Source of the DNA: Clostridium sp.
Lineage (GTDB): Bacteria; Bacillota_I; Bacilli_A; RF39; UBA660
Length of the DNA stretch: 64,000 nt
Direction: 5' to 3'
Assembly: GCA_022010095.1 (NCBI GenBank)
Contig: CP091739.1
Coordinates: forward strand, 124,001 to 188,000
Position numbers and translations under genes: made by a program. This document shows positions 40,222 through 50,349 of this stretch, in pieces. Within the stretch, counting starts at the first letter, position 1; each line of letters begins with the position of its first letter. Under the pieces are notes generated by a model that made no database searches, was not told the DNA's origin, and worked only from the letters and a program-made list of their open reading frames with translations.

Positions 40222-41304
40222 ATGATAATTATTACAACTATAATACTATCTTTAATAGGAATTGTAATGATATATTCAAGTAGTTATATATGGGCTAGTT
40301 TCAAATATGGAAATGCTTATAAATATTTTTATTAGTCAATTTTGTTTCTTAATAATTGGTATTTTTTTATGATGTTTGTTTTTTTCTAAAAATAGATTAT
40401 AATTTGTATAAAAAAACACTCTAATAAATTTTTTTACTTATATGTTTTTATTTTTACTTATATTAGTTTTTAATACCAGGAATAGGTAGTGTTAGAAATG
40501 GAAGTAGAAGTTGGTTTGGAATATTAGGATTTGGTTTTTCAACCTAGTGAAATAACTAAATTATCATTAATAATCTTTACATCTAAATATTTATCTAATA
40601 ATGATAGACTTAAGAGAAATACTTTTTAAGTTTATTGTTCCATTATTTTTTTAGTGATAATGTTATTTTTTTGGACTTATTATGTTAGAACCAGATTTTG
40701 GCACTGGTATGGTAATTGTTTGTTCTTTAATTGGACTTATCTTTATAAGTGGTGCTGATTTTTCTATATTTATTAAACTTGGTGTTTTAGGTGTAATAGG
40801 TATAGTTATTTTAATATTAATCGCACCTTATAGAATGGATAGAATCACTTCATTTTTTTAGATCCTTGGAGTGACCCGCTTGGTAGTGGATTTCAAATGA
40901 TACAAAGTTTATATGCAATAGGCCCAGGTGGACTTTTAGGATTTGGTTTTCTTGGTTCAAGACAAAAACATTTTTATCTTCCTGAACCTCAAACAGATTT
41001 TATTTTTTCAATAATAACAGAAGAATTTGGATTTATAGGTGCACTGACAATAATAATTTTATTTATAATTTTTAATTTTATAATATAATTAAGAAAGCAA
41101 TAGATTGCAATGATCTTTATGGTAAATATTTAATATTTGGATTATCATTTTTTTACTTATGTTTCAGACATTATTAAATCTATCTGTAGTTGTAGGGCTC
41201 GTTCGATTACTGGAGTCACTTTACCCTTCATAAGTTATGGTGGCAGTTCATTAGTAGTAAGCATGATTTCAATTGGTATAATTCTTAATGTAGAATGCAA
41301 ATAG
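40222..41304 (+). CDS. SEDS glycosyltransferase (FtsW/SpoVE/RodA family), frameshifted
   Basis: Polytopic peptidoglycan polymerase. Start [20 protein letters not shown], the family's first helix; then [21 protein letters not shown] with the strictly conserved NGxxxW and QPSE motifs, [80 protein letters not shown] and [13 protein letters not shown]. About 360 residues with ten helices. The [22 protein letters not shown] form leans toward FtsW/SpoVE rather than RodA, and the nearness of mraY agrees, but division versus cortex synthesis cannot be decided. Shifts near 40335, 40385, 40440, 40545, 40630, 40860 and 41085. Confidence 0.9.
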
Positions 41305-41416
41305 ATTTTTATTAGTTATATTATATTTAAAAAAATAATAGTAAAGTTATTTTTTTCTTTGATAGTAAAATGTAAAAAAACGTATGTTATAATTAAAATT
41401 GAAGGAGAAAAAAATA

Positions 41417-41590
41417 ATGAACGAAACAGCAAATAATCAAATAGAAAGAAAAAAATTAGAAAATATAAAAGCAAAAACAAATCAAAGATGAAGACTTAAA
41501 AGATGTTACTTTACTTTTTTTATATGTTATTGTGATAGTTTATCTGTAGTAAGTATGATTTTTGATAGTATGATTTTTGAATATAAATAA
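41417..41590 (+). CDS. Small membrane protein, frameshifted
   Basis: GAAGGAG precedes the ATG. The corrected 57-residue product reads MNETANNQIERKKLENIKAK, DEDLKDVTLLFLYVIVIVYL and VVSMIFDSMIFEYK: a charged cytoplasmic start and one membrane helix. A 12-base repeat (TATGATTTTTGA, twice) lies at its end. No family recognised. TTATAAT lies 20 bases upstream as a possible -10 box. Confidence 0.4.
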
Positions 41591-41752
41591 TAAGAAATAA
41601 TGCTTAAAAATTGAAAAAAAAGTGGGTGAAAAAAAGTGCAAACTTTATGTTTGATACTTAAAAATACTTGTTTATAATGTTATATAATAATATTCATTGA
41701 AAAAAAGATACTTCTATATAGTACAATATTCTTATAATAGGTGGTTAGTAAA

Positions 41753-43466
41753 ATGAATGATGAAAACAATAATGTAGAAAAATGTTAATAATAATGAAAA
41801 AAAGAAACTATTCAAAAATATAGAAAATAATAATGTTGAGAATAATGTTGTGCAAAATGAAATGAATCAAAATATAGTTAAAAATCAAGATTCATCAAAT
41901 CAAAATATGCAAGAGCAAATTACTACAAATAATAATTCTAATGATGAAGATAGTGATACTGTTAATCTTAAAAAGAGTAAAAAGATTTAATAATAGCAAT
42001 AATATTATCAATATTAGTTATCTATTTTGGAAGATCAATGATTTTAGATGGGCTTAATGCTGATGGCAATAATTCGATTTATGAAATTGAAAATATGTTT
42101 CATTCTATTCTTAATTCTTTTACAGCAATAATTGGATTCTTAGGCACTATTATGTTACTTGCAATCATATGGGTAATGTATTTTTACTAAGTCCGTCAAG
42201 AGAAAGAATTAAAAGCTATAATGAATTCTAAAACAAGAAGAACAGTAAGAATTGTTTATGTTATAAGTTATATTCTTATTCCTACCTTTATTATGTTATT
42301 TATTTGGTGGAAAATCTATGACTTTCTTGGCAATGATGTAGCACATTATAATGCTTGGATGAATTTAAAAGAAGTTTTTAGATATGACTGATGAAAGAGC
42401 AGGTAGGGACTATGAACCTTCTTTTTATTTATAAAGATAAAATTTACTTTTATGATTCTGGGCATATAACGAAATTTAATGGAGAAGTTGTATATTATCA
42501 TAAATTATATCAAATGGATTTAAATGGTAAACATAGAAAAGTTATTTCAAATAGTGATAAATTGAAAACTGGTAATTTTTAATTTTATTTATAATGATGA
42601 AGTTTATTTTTTTATAGTATAAAAGATAACGATTATATAGTATTTAATTTAAAAAAACTAAAGATATTCGTAATTTAGATGTTGGTGGTAGTTATGTAGC
42701 TAATTCACTTAAAAATAATCATATATATGTATATAATTATACTAATACGTCTAATGAAAATAATGAACGATATACTAATATTTTATTAAGAAAGGTTAAC
42801 TTGGATACTAATAAAACTATTTCTGAAATTAAATTAGATAATATTGATGGTTCTATACAAATAGAGGATGTATTTGTTGATTATAAATATGGAAATATCT
42901 ATTATAAATTAGAAAAATAAATTTGATTCTTTATATATTTATAAAAAAATGATGAAATAGTTTATCAAGTAGAAAAATGATAAAATTGATAAAGATAATT
43001 TTTACTTTTTTTAGCCGCAACTGAAGGATACATATATTTTACTGATAAAAAGATTATTTATAAAGTAGACATTGTTAATAAAGTTTTTAGAAAAAAAGAG
43101 ATTACAAATAATTTTTAGTAATATTGAAAGAATTGACGATGGAGAAGGACTTAATTATTTCTATGATAATAAAAATATATATTATTTGGATACAGACAGT
43201 GATGAATTTATTCAAGTGTTAAGTGATATTTCAGGATTACGGAAAAAAAGTACAAAGTATCAATAATTTAATAATTTTTTTAAAGGATATGAAGAAAAAT
43301 TATAAAAAAATAATAAGTTAAGAAGTATTATTGTTTATGATACGCAAACTAAGAGTAAAAAAACAATATGATGATAACTATAAATATTATATTGAAGAAA
43401 AATTATATATATTTATTGAAATATAAAGATAATAATTTTGTTGTAGATAAAGTAAAATTATATTAA
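41753..43466 (+). CDS. Membrane protein with extracellular propeller-like domain, frameshifted
   Basis: About 570 residues after correction. The first 75 are acidic and Asn-rich (NNNVENNVVQNEMNQNIV). Three hydrophobic segments follow: LIIAIILSILVIYFG, AIIGFLGTIMLLAIIWV and IVYVISYILIPTFIMLFIW. The rest is outside and repeats an element of the type SFIYKDKIYFYDSGHI, NFIYNDEVYFYS, VDYKYGNIYYKLEN, LAATEGYIYFTDKKIIYK, YDNKNIYYLD: 'x-(I/V)YFY' strands as in DUF5050 or similar beta-propeller sensors that read substrates at the cell surface. No enzymatic motif seen. Ends before a terminator. Shifts near 41780, 41980, 42185, 42385, 42585, 42650, 42920, 43010, 43090 and later. Confidence 0.45.
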
Positions 43467-43469
43467 TAA

Positions 43470-43503
43470 TTAGAAGTGTAATAAAAAAATACACTTTTTA
43501 AAA
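43470..43503 (+). terminator. Terminator before clpB
   Basis: AAGTGTA (43474) and TACACTT (43490) pair around a nine-base A-rich loop, with T residues after. Confidence 0.75.
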
Positions 43504-43514
43504 ATAAAAATTTA

Positions 43515-43541
43515 TTAGCACTCTCTATTGACAAGTGCTAA
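43515..43541 (+). promoter_or_regulatory. CIRCE operator (HrcA binding site)
   Basis: TTAGCACTC, nine bases, AAGTGCTAA: the CIRCE inverted repeat with one change (consensus right arm GAGTGCTAA). It overlaps the -35 box, so HrcA would block transcription directly. Heat would release it. Confidence 0.88.
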
Positions 43542-43556
43542 TATTTGGTGTATAAT
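43528..43556 (+). promoter_or_regulatory. Promoter of clpB
   Basis: TTGACA (43528) and TATAAT (43551) with a 17-base spacer, a consensus vegetative promoter inside the CIRCE region. AAGGAGG precedes the clpB ATG. Confidence 0.88.
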
Positions 43557-43585
43557 ATGCACGTATGAATAAGGAGGTATAAATT

Positions 43586-45709
43586 ATGTTTAATATGAAT
43601 AATGAAGAAAAATGAAAATGTCCTTGAAAAATATGGACGTAATATAAATGAAGATGTTAAGAATCGTAAGATTGATCCTATCATCGGTCGTGATGATGAG
43701 ATTCGTAGTATAACTAGAATTTTATCAAGAAAAGACTAAAAAAATAACCCAGTTCTAATTGGAGAACCAGGTGTAGGTAAAAACTGCTATTGTAGAAGGG
43801 CTTGCTCAAAAGAATTGTTAAAGGGGACGTACCAGAGAGTTTAAAAAATAAAACTATTTGGGAGCTTAATATGGCATCTTTAATTGCTGGTGCTAAATAT
43901 CGTGGTGAATTTGAAGAAAGACTTAAAAAAGTACTCGATGAAGTTAAAAAGAGTGAAGGAAATCTTATAATGTTTATAGATGAAATTCATTTAATAGTAG
44001 GTACTGGAGCAGTTGATGGAGCAATGGATACTGGCAATATATTAAAGCCAATGCTAGCACGTGGAGAAATACATGTTATAGGAGCAACAACTTTAAATGA
44101 ATATAGAATGTATATTGAAAAAGATGGAGCTCTTGAACGTAGATTTCAAAAAGTAACTATCGCAGAGCCAACTGTTGAAGATACTATAACAATACTTCGT
44201 GGACTTAAAGAAAGATTTGAAATATATCATGGAGTTACTATTCAAGATAAAGCATTAGTGAGTGCTCGCTACTTTATCAAATAGATATATAACAGATAGA
44301 TTCTTGCCAGACAAAGCAATAGATTTAATTGATGAAGCATGTGCAACAATAAGAGTACAAATGGATAGTGTTCCAACATCACTTGATAAAATACAAAGGA
44401 AAATACTTACACTCCAAGTTGAAAAAAAGAAGCACTTAAGAAAGAAAAAAAGATGAATTATCTTTTAAAAAAAGATTAGATAATATTGATAATGAGCTTT
44501 ATGAATTAAAAAGGTAAAGAACAAGAGTTAAGTACTAAATGGAAAGAAGAAAAAAAGAAATTAATGAAGATATAAAGAAAGTTAAATCTGATATATCTAG
44601 ATATACTTTTTGAATTTGAAGAAGCTAAAAATAATTATGATTTAGAAACTGCTGCTAGAATTAAGAATGGTAAATTACCTGAACTTAAGAAGAAACTTTC
44701 TGAACTTTCAAATAAAAAAATGGTAGTAGTATTTTTATCAGATACTGTTACAAGTGATGATATTGCAAGTGTTATAAGTAAATGGACTAATATACCAGTA
44801 TCAAAAACTAATGAGTAGTGAAAAAGATAAAATATTAAATCTATATGATAACTTAAGAAAACGTGTTAAAGGTCAAGATAATGCAATTAAGCTTGTGAGT
44901 GATGCAATAATTCGTTCAAGAAGTGGAATTAAAGATCCAAATAGACCAATAGGTTCATTTATGTTTTTAGGTCCAACTGGAGTAGGTAAAACAGAAGTAG
45001 CAAGAAGTCTTGCTTATGAATTATTTGATGATGAACATCATATGGTAAGAATAGATATGAGTGAATACATGGAAAAATATTCTGTGTCTAGATTAATTGG
45101 TGCTGCTCCTGGATATGTTGGATATGAAGAAGGTGGACAACTTACTGAAAAGGTAAGAAGAAATCCATATTCAATAGTTTTATTTGATGAAATAGAAAAA
45201 GGCACATCCTGATGTACTTAATCTATTATTACAAATACTTGATGAAGGAAGACTAACTGACTCTAATGGTAGAACAGTTGACTTTAAAAAAATACAATTA
45301 TCATAATGACATCAAATGTAGGTAGTGAATACATTATTAATAATGAAGAAGATAAAGTATCAAGTGAGCTTACTAAGTACTTTTAAACCAGAATTCTTAA
45401 ATAGACTTGATGAAATAATTACATTTAATAAATTATCTAAAGAAGATCTAAAAGAAATATTATCTAAAAATAATAGAAGAAATAGAACATAGATTAATAG
45501 ATATAAATGTTAAGATTAATTTAAGTGATAGTGCAATTAATTACTTTATAGATAATGGATATGATGAATTCTATGGAGCAAGACCACTTAAGAGACTTGT
45601 TAATAATAAACTTGAAACAATAATTGCTCGTAAACTTATTAATAATGAAATAAAATCTAATACAACAATTAATGTAGATTATGCTAATAAAGAACTTAAA
45701 ATAGACTAA
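43586..45709 (+). CDS. clpB: ATP-dependent chaperone ClpB without the N-terminal domain, frameshifted
   Basis: Hexameric disaggregase. It begins only about 17 residues before [16 protein letters not shown], so the double Clp-N domain is missing. NBD1 has [19 protein letters not shown] and [16 protein letters not shown]; the M-domain coiled coil is present but reduced ([18 protein letters not shown] and a Lys/Glu-rich stretch to about 44700); NBD2 has [34 protein letters not shown] and [10 protein letters not shown]-terminal part [19 protein letters not shown]. The M domain and the absence of an IGF/L loop place it with ClpB, not ClpC. Regulation by HrcA through CIRCE. Shifts near 43605, 43735, 43785, 43808, 44275, 44445-44620, 44730, 44810, 45195, 45290, 45380 and 45470. 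Confidence 0.9.
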
Positions 45710-45710
45710 A

Positions 45711-45743
45711 TAAGGTGCAGAAGTACTTTCTACACCTTTTTAA
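45711..45743 (+). terminator. Terminator after clpB
   Basis: AAGGTG-AGAA and TTCT-CACCTT form a stem with a one-base bulge and are followed by T residues. Confidence 0.8.
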
Positions 45744-45775
45744 TTGTGATAGAATATTTAAGAAAGGAAAATAAC

Positions 45776-46400
45776 ATGAAAGAATTTGAAATGGAATTAT
45801 ATAATAAAGGAATAAATTTTTATCGCAGGAATAGATGAAGTAGGTAGAGGCCCACTTGTAGGTCCGGTTGTTACAGCAGACAGTAATACTTCCTAAAGAT
45901 TTTTTTATGATGAAAGAATAAATGATTCAAAAAAACTTACTGAAAAGAAAAGAGAACTTTTATATGATGTTATTATGGAAAATGCTATATCAGTAGGTAT
46001 TGGAATATCAAGTGAAGATGTTATTGATGAAATAAATATATTGAATGCTACTAAAAGAGCTATGCTAGAAGCAGTAAATAACTTAAGTGTTAAACCTGAA
46101 CATTTACTTATAGATGCAGTTAAATTGAATACTGATATACCACAAACATCAATAATAAAGGGTGATGCTAAAAGTGAAAGTATCGCAGCAGCTTCAATAA
46201 TTGCTAAAGTAACAAGAGATGGAATGATGGTAGAACTAGATAAAATACATCCAGAATATGATTTTAAACATAATAAAGGATATGGCACTAAAAAACATAT
46301 AGAAGCAATAGAAAAATATGGAATTTTAAAAGAACATAGAAAAACTTTTGCTCCATGTAATAAATATGTAAAAATTAAAAAATTAATTATAAAACTATGA
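45776..46400 (+). CDS. rnhB: Ribonuclease HII, frameshifted
   Basis: Removes RNA strands and single ribonucleotides from DNA. Corrected start [20 protein letters not shown] with [16 protein letters not shown] carries the DEGRG-like signature (here DEVGRGPL, as usual in Firmicutes). Then [47 protein letters not shown] and [19 protein letters not shown]: all four acidic residues can be placed. About 205 residues. Shifts near 45823, 45885 and 45905. Separated from rbgA, its usual neighbour, by 42 kb. Confidence 0.93.
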
Positions 46401-46412
46401 AGAGGTGATTAA

Positions 46413-46920
46413 ATGGATTATAAAATACGTAAAGCAAATATAAAGGATGCAAAAAGTGTAAACGAATTATTAACCTTGTTGATAAGAGATGAAAAAAAAT
46501 ATGATATTAACATTAATGAAGAATGCACTATAGAAAGATTATATGAAGATATCATACCTAATGAGAATAGTATCGTTTTAATTGCTGAAAAAGATAAAAA
46601 AATATTAGGGTATTTGTTTGGATACATAATAGAAAAATGGAAATGCATACTTAGAAAAAAATCAGCAAAACTTGAGGCACTTTATATAGATGAAAAAAAT
46701 ATAGAAAAAAACGGAATTGCAGCTTCTTTAATAGAAAAAAAATTCAAAATATGGTCAAAAAGGAAAAGAAAGTAAAATATATTGAGGTTCAAGTTTTTAA
46801 ACGAGAATGTGAACGCTTATAATTTATACAAAAAAAGAAGAATTTAAGGAGTTTAAATCTACATTGTTAATGGAATTAAAAGAACAAAAAAATGAAACTT
46901 TTGTTTTTTTCTTAGTTTAA
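46413..46920 (+). CDS. GNAT-family N-acetyltransferase, frameshifted
   Basis: AGGTGATTAA precedes an ATG 12 bases after rnhB. The product MDYKIRKANIKDAKSVNEL starts with the usual 'IRxAxxxDa' strand; VLIAEKDKKILGYLFGYII is strand 4 with its bulge; KLEALYIDEKNIEKNGIA leads into the acetyl-CoA loop (normally RGxG, here KNGIA), and the corrected end has YIEVQVFKRE, NAYNLYKKEEF and a final strand. Small-molecule or protein substrate not predictable. The AACAAAA/TTTTGTT hairpin and T-run at its end may be the terminator. Shifts near 46740, 46760 and 46800-46840. Confidence 0.7.
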
Positions 46921-46974
46921 AAAGCACTTTCTTACTTATATGCTACCTTTAAAAAATATAGCGTTATATTAAAA

Positions 46975-47132
46975 TATATTGAATTAGAAATGTATTTGTG
47001 ATAAACTTATTTTGTTAAGCGATGAAGGTGTGATGGCAAAGCACTGAGGCTATAAATTAAGAGTGATTCTTCTAGAATAAGTAGGGTGGAACCGTCCATA
47101 TGGACCCCTATAATTGTTTTAGAAGTTTTTTT
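46975..47132 (+). ncRNA. Glycine-type T-box riboswitch
   Basis: The T-box core AGGGTGGAACCG (47080) is present. In TGGN-ACC, N is A, which pairs with the U discriminator of tRNA-Gly. An antiterminator can form around it (AGGG with CCCT). The alternative terminator uses CTTCTA (47070) and TTAGAAG (47119) with seven T residues. GGC in GATGGCAAAGC (47034) is a possible specifier. Uncharged tRNA-Gly would turn on the downstream genes, which include glyS at 47874. Confidence 0.85.
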
Positions 47133-47152
47133 ATTTTAAAGAAGGAGTAATA

Positions 47153-47873
47153 ATGGAATCAAGGCGTAAAGATAGTTTAAAACAAAATACTTATCAAACA
47201 ATTAAAAATAAGTGATATAGGCATTGAATCACATGGTGAAACAATAGAAGGAATAAATGTTTCAACATTATTTGGTGAAGAATATGAAAAATGAGTATTG
47301 AAGACAAAAAGAAAAGTAGTAATAGGCTACTTCATGGATTTTTAATCATATAACATTTATATCAAAAAGATAGTGATAAACGTAGAATATATGTAGGTGG
47401 AGGTACTGATAGATTACTAATAGTAGATAATGCAACTCATGAAGAAGAAAAAAACTATTATATGATAAATATAAAAATGATAGACTTAATTTCTTAGCAA
47501 GTGATAACAATAATGAATTCAATATGGAATTTTGTTTTGAAGATACAAGTTCCTATTCGGTAAGTGGTATTCACATAGGAAATCCTACAACTAAATATTA
47601 CTTCTCATGTGATGATGATAAATTACCTACTTATGAAAAAAAGAATTTATAAGAGAATTTTTTTAAATCATACGTTTAAAGGTGAAAAAAAGCTACTTTA
47701 ATAGAAAAAAACAACATCAATGTTATATTGTAGGTAATGGAGTAGTAGTAACGCTCATTAAAAAAAATAAAGGCTTTATAAGTGAACTTAATAAATATAA
47801 TAAAACTGCTAGTGAAATAGAAAAAGAAAATAAAGAACAAATGAAATTACAAATGAAAATGGAGGGATTTTTA
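47153..47873 (+). CDS. Unknown protein between the T-box and glyS, frameshifted
   Basis: GAAGGAG and an ATG at 47153. Corrected text: [99 protein letters not shown] and [18 protein letters not shown], ending in a charged helical stretch, [12 protein letters not shown]. About 240 residues, soluble. No family recognised. As read, its last 60 codons are in frame with glyS, so an undetected one-base shift probably separates them (a TAA at 47871 in the neighbouring frame would couple the two). It should be glycine-responsive because it follows the T-box directly. Confidence 0.5.
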
Positions 47874-49242
47874 ATGGAAAATAAAATAACGATGGAAGAA
47901 CTTACTAATTATTGTAAGAATTATGGATATATCTTCCAAGGAAGTGAAATATATGGAGGACTTGCGAATACTTGGGATTTTGGTCCATTAGGTGTTGAAC
48001 TTAAAAATAATATTAAGAAAGCATGGACAAAGAAGTTTATACAAGAAGATATTAATAATGTAGGGCTAGATAGTGCTATACTTATGAATCCTAAAACTTG
48101 GGAAGCTAGTGGACACTTGAAAACTTTTAGTGACCCACTAATTGATTGTAAACATTGTAAGACTCGTCATAGAGCTGATAAATTACTTGAAGATTTAGGA
48201 GTAGAAGATGCTGGAAAATTTAGTAATGAAGAATTAATAGATTACATAAGAAAGAATCATGTTAAATGTCCTAATTGTGGTAGTGAAGACTTTACTGACA
48301 TTAGAAACTTTAATCTTATGTTTAAGACATTTCAAGGAGTTACAGAAGACTCTAAAAGTACAGTATATTTAAGACCAGAAACTGCTCAAGGTATATTCGT
48401 TAACTTTAAGAATGTAGAACGTAGTATGAGACTTAAATTACCATTTGGTATAGCTCAAATAGGTAAATCATTTAGAAATGAAATTACACCTGGAAACTTT
48501 ATATTTAGAGTTCGTGAATTTGATCAAATGGAACTTGAATTCTTCTGTAAACCAGGTACTGAACTTGATTGGTTCAAACATTACAAAGAATATTGTAAGA
48601 ATTTCTTACTTAGCTTAGGTATCAAAGAGGAAAATTTAAGGCTAAGAGATCATGAAAAAGAAGAATTAAGTTTTTATAGTAATGCTACTACTGATATTGA
48701 ATACAAATTTCCATTTGGTTGGGGGCGAACTTTGGGGAATAGCTTCAAGAACAAATTATGATTTAAGTAGACATATGGAAGTAAGTAAAGAAAGCCTTGA
48801 ATACTTAGATCCTGAAACAAATGAAAAATATATACCTTATGTTATAGAGCCTTCTTTAGGAGTAGAAAGATTATTTTTAACTGTATTATGTGATGCATAT
48901 CATAAAGACATGGTAAATAATGAAGAAAGAGAAGTATTAAAACTTCATCCATATCTTGCTCCTATAAAAGTAACTATTTTACCTCTTGTTAAAAAATATC
49001 ATAATGAAAAAGCATTAGAAGTATATAAAAACTTATCAAAATATTTTATGTGTAGTTATGATGAAAGTGGTTCAATTGGTAAAAGATATAGAAGAGCAGA
49101 TGTAGTTGGAACACCATTCTGTGTAACAATAGATGATGAAACTATCAATAATAATACAGTTACAATAAGAGATAGGGATACAATGGATCAAATAACATTA
49201 AGTTTAGATGAATTAAAAGATTATATTGCAAAGAAAAATTGA
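47874..49242 (+). CDS. glyS: Glycyl-tRNA synthetase (dimeric class II type), one frameshift
   Basis: Charges tRNA-Gly. The start [20 protein letters not shown] follows GGAGGG. Motif blocks: [20 protein letters not shown], the zinc-like Cys set [10 protein letters not shown] with [47 protein letters not shown] (motif 2), then after a shift near 48728 [28 protein letters not shown] (motif 3) and the anticodon-binding end [17 protein letters not shown]. About 455 residues, alpha-2 type as in many Firmicutes without glyQ/glyS subunits. Regulated by the upstream T-box. Confidence 0.95.
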
Positions 49243-49266
49243 ATTTTAAAAATTCTTTTTTTCTAT
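49238..49266 (+). terminator. Terminator after glyS
   Basis: GAATTTT and AAAATTC pair closely and are followed by seven T residues; weak because the stem is A/T only. Confidence 0.5.
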
Positions 49267-49391
49267 GCAAAAATATGTATATTATTGTATAATAATGTTG
49301 ATTTATTATGAATTTTTGAAATATTTATTGCTACTAAAAAAATATTTATGTTAAAAATATATTTGTATAAATAATAAGGAGGAATATAAAA

Positions 49392-49794
49392 GTGGCATTT
49401 AAATTAAAAAGAAATATTTACTGGTGAAGAAGATGAAAATGAAGTAAATGATTATGAAATAAAAAGAATCACCTAAAAAGAGTAATAATAAAGAATTTAA
49501 AAAAATAAAACAATACTTGTTGAACCAAGAGCGTTCTCTGAAGCACAACAAATTGCAGACTACTTAAAAAAACAAATAATCAAGTAGTAGTAAACTTTAA
49601 AAAGAGTAACAAGTGATGTATCAAAAAGAATAATGGACTTCTTAAATGGTATTATCTATGCAATAGAAGGAACAATGCAAAAACTTGGGCCTGGTATTGT
49701 TATATATGCTCCTAAAGGGTTTGAAATAGAAGGAAATATTTCAGAAGAAGAAAGCAAAAAAGCAAGTAAAAAAGACGATATGAATGAATGGTAA
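49392..49794 (+). CDS. sepF: Cell division protein SepF, frameshifted
   Basis: GTG start after AAGGAGG. N terminus AFKLKRNIFTGEEDENEVN is a membrane-binding-type start; the SepF core has TILVEPRAFSEAQQIADYL, QVVVNFKRVTSDVSKRIMDF and LNGIIYAIEGTMQKLGPGI, then VIYAPKGFEIEG. SepF tethers and bundles FtsZ. About 133 residues. Shifts near 49417, 49460, 49503, 49572 and 49603. Next to divIVA as in the ylm cluster. Confidence 0.92.
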
Positions 49795-49830
49795 TTAGTA
49801 TATAGTATAAAAATATTTGAGGTGAAAAGC

Positions 49831-50287
49831 ATGAGAAAATTTGATACAGTTTTTTTCATGGTTATGATAAAAAAATCAAGTACATAAATGTATAGATGAT
49901 ATCATAAATAATTATGAAGTCTTACTAAATAAAAAGTAAGAAAACTGAAGAACAAAAATAGACTATTAAGAGAAAAAAATACAGTATTATGAAAGAATAG
50001 AAGACTCTATGAATAGAGCAATATTCACTGCTGAAACTGCTGGAGACCAAATCAAAAGTAGTGCTAGAAAAGAAGCAGATGCTCTTATTACAGAAGCAAG
50101 ACATAATGCTAGTAGAATAATAAATGATGCTTTGTTAAAAGCAGAAAAAGCACAAAATCATGCTGATCAATTAAAAAGAAATACTAATGTACTAAAGAGA
50201 AGATTAAGACAAATAATAGAAAATCAATTAGAAGTTATAGAAGAAATAGATAATGTTGACTTTAGCGATATAGATAATAAATATTAA
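49831..50287 (+). CDS. divIVA: DivIVA-domain protein, frameshifted
   Basis: GAGGTG precedes the ATG. Corrected start RKFDTVFHGYDKNQVHKCID shows the membrane-binding Phe loop and the GYD..QV motif; the rest is a coiled coil (LLNKSKKTEEQNRLLREKI; AGDQIKSSARKEADALITEA). DivIVA marks negatively curved membrane, at the septum and poles, and is also used in sporulation. Length about 150 residues. Clean from 50009; shifts near 49855, 49870, 49935, 49955 and 49980. Confidence 0.85.
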
Positions 50288-50313
50288 GTAGGACTTCCTA
50301 CTTTTTTTCCTTT
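50285..50313 (+). terminator. Terminator after divIVA
   Basis: AAGTAGG and CCTACTT pair around ACTT, followed by T residues; the stem starts at the divIVA stop. Confidence 0.85.
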
Positions 50314-50349
50314 TACCTTAAATATTGTATAATTAAATCGAGGGAAGAA

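Noticed and set aside
41559..41580. Short tandem repeat TATGATTTTTGA as a regulatory element
   Set aside because: It lies within the 3' coding end of a small membrane protein and can be explained as coding SMIFDSMIF.
45905..46288. Minus-strand frame opposite rnhB
   Set aside because: Antisense of a conserved RNase HII region.
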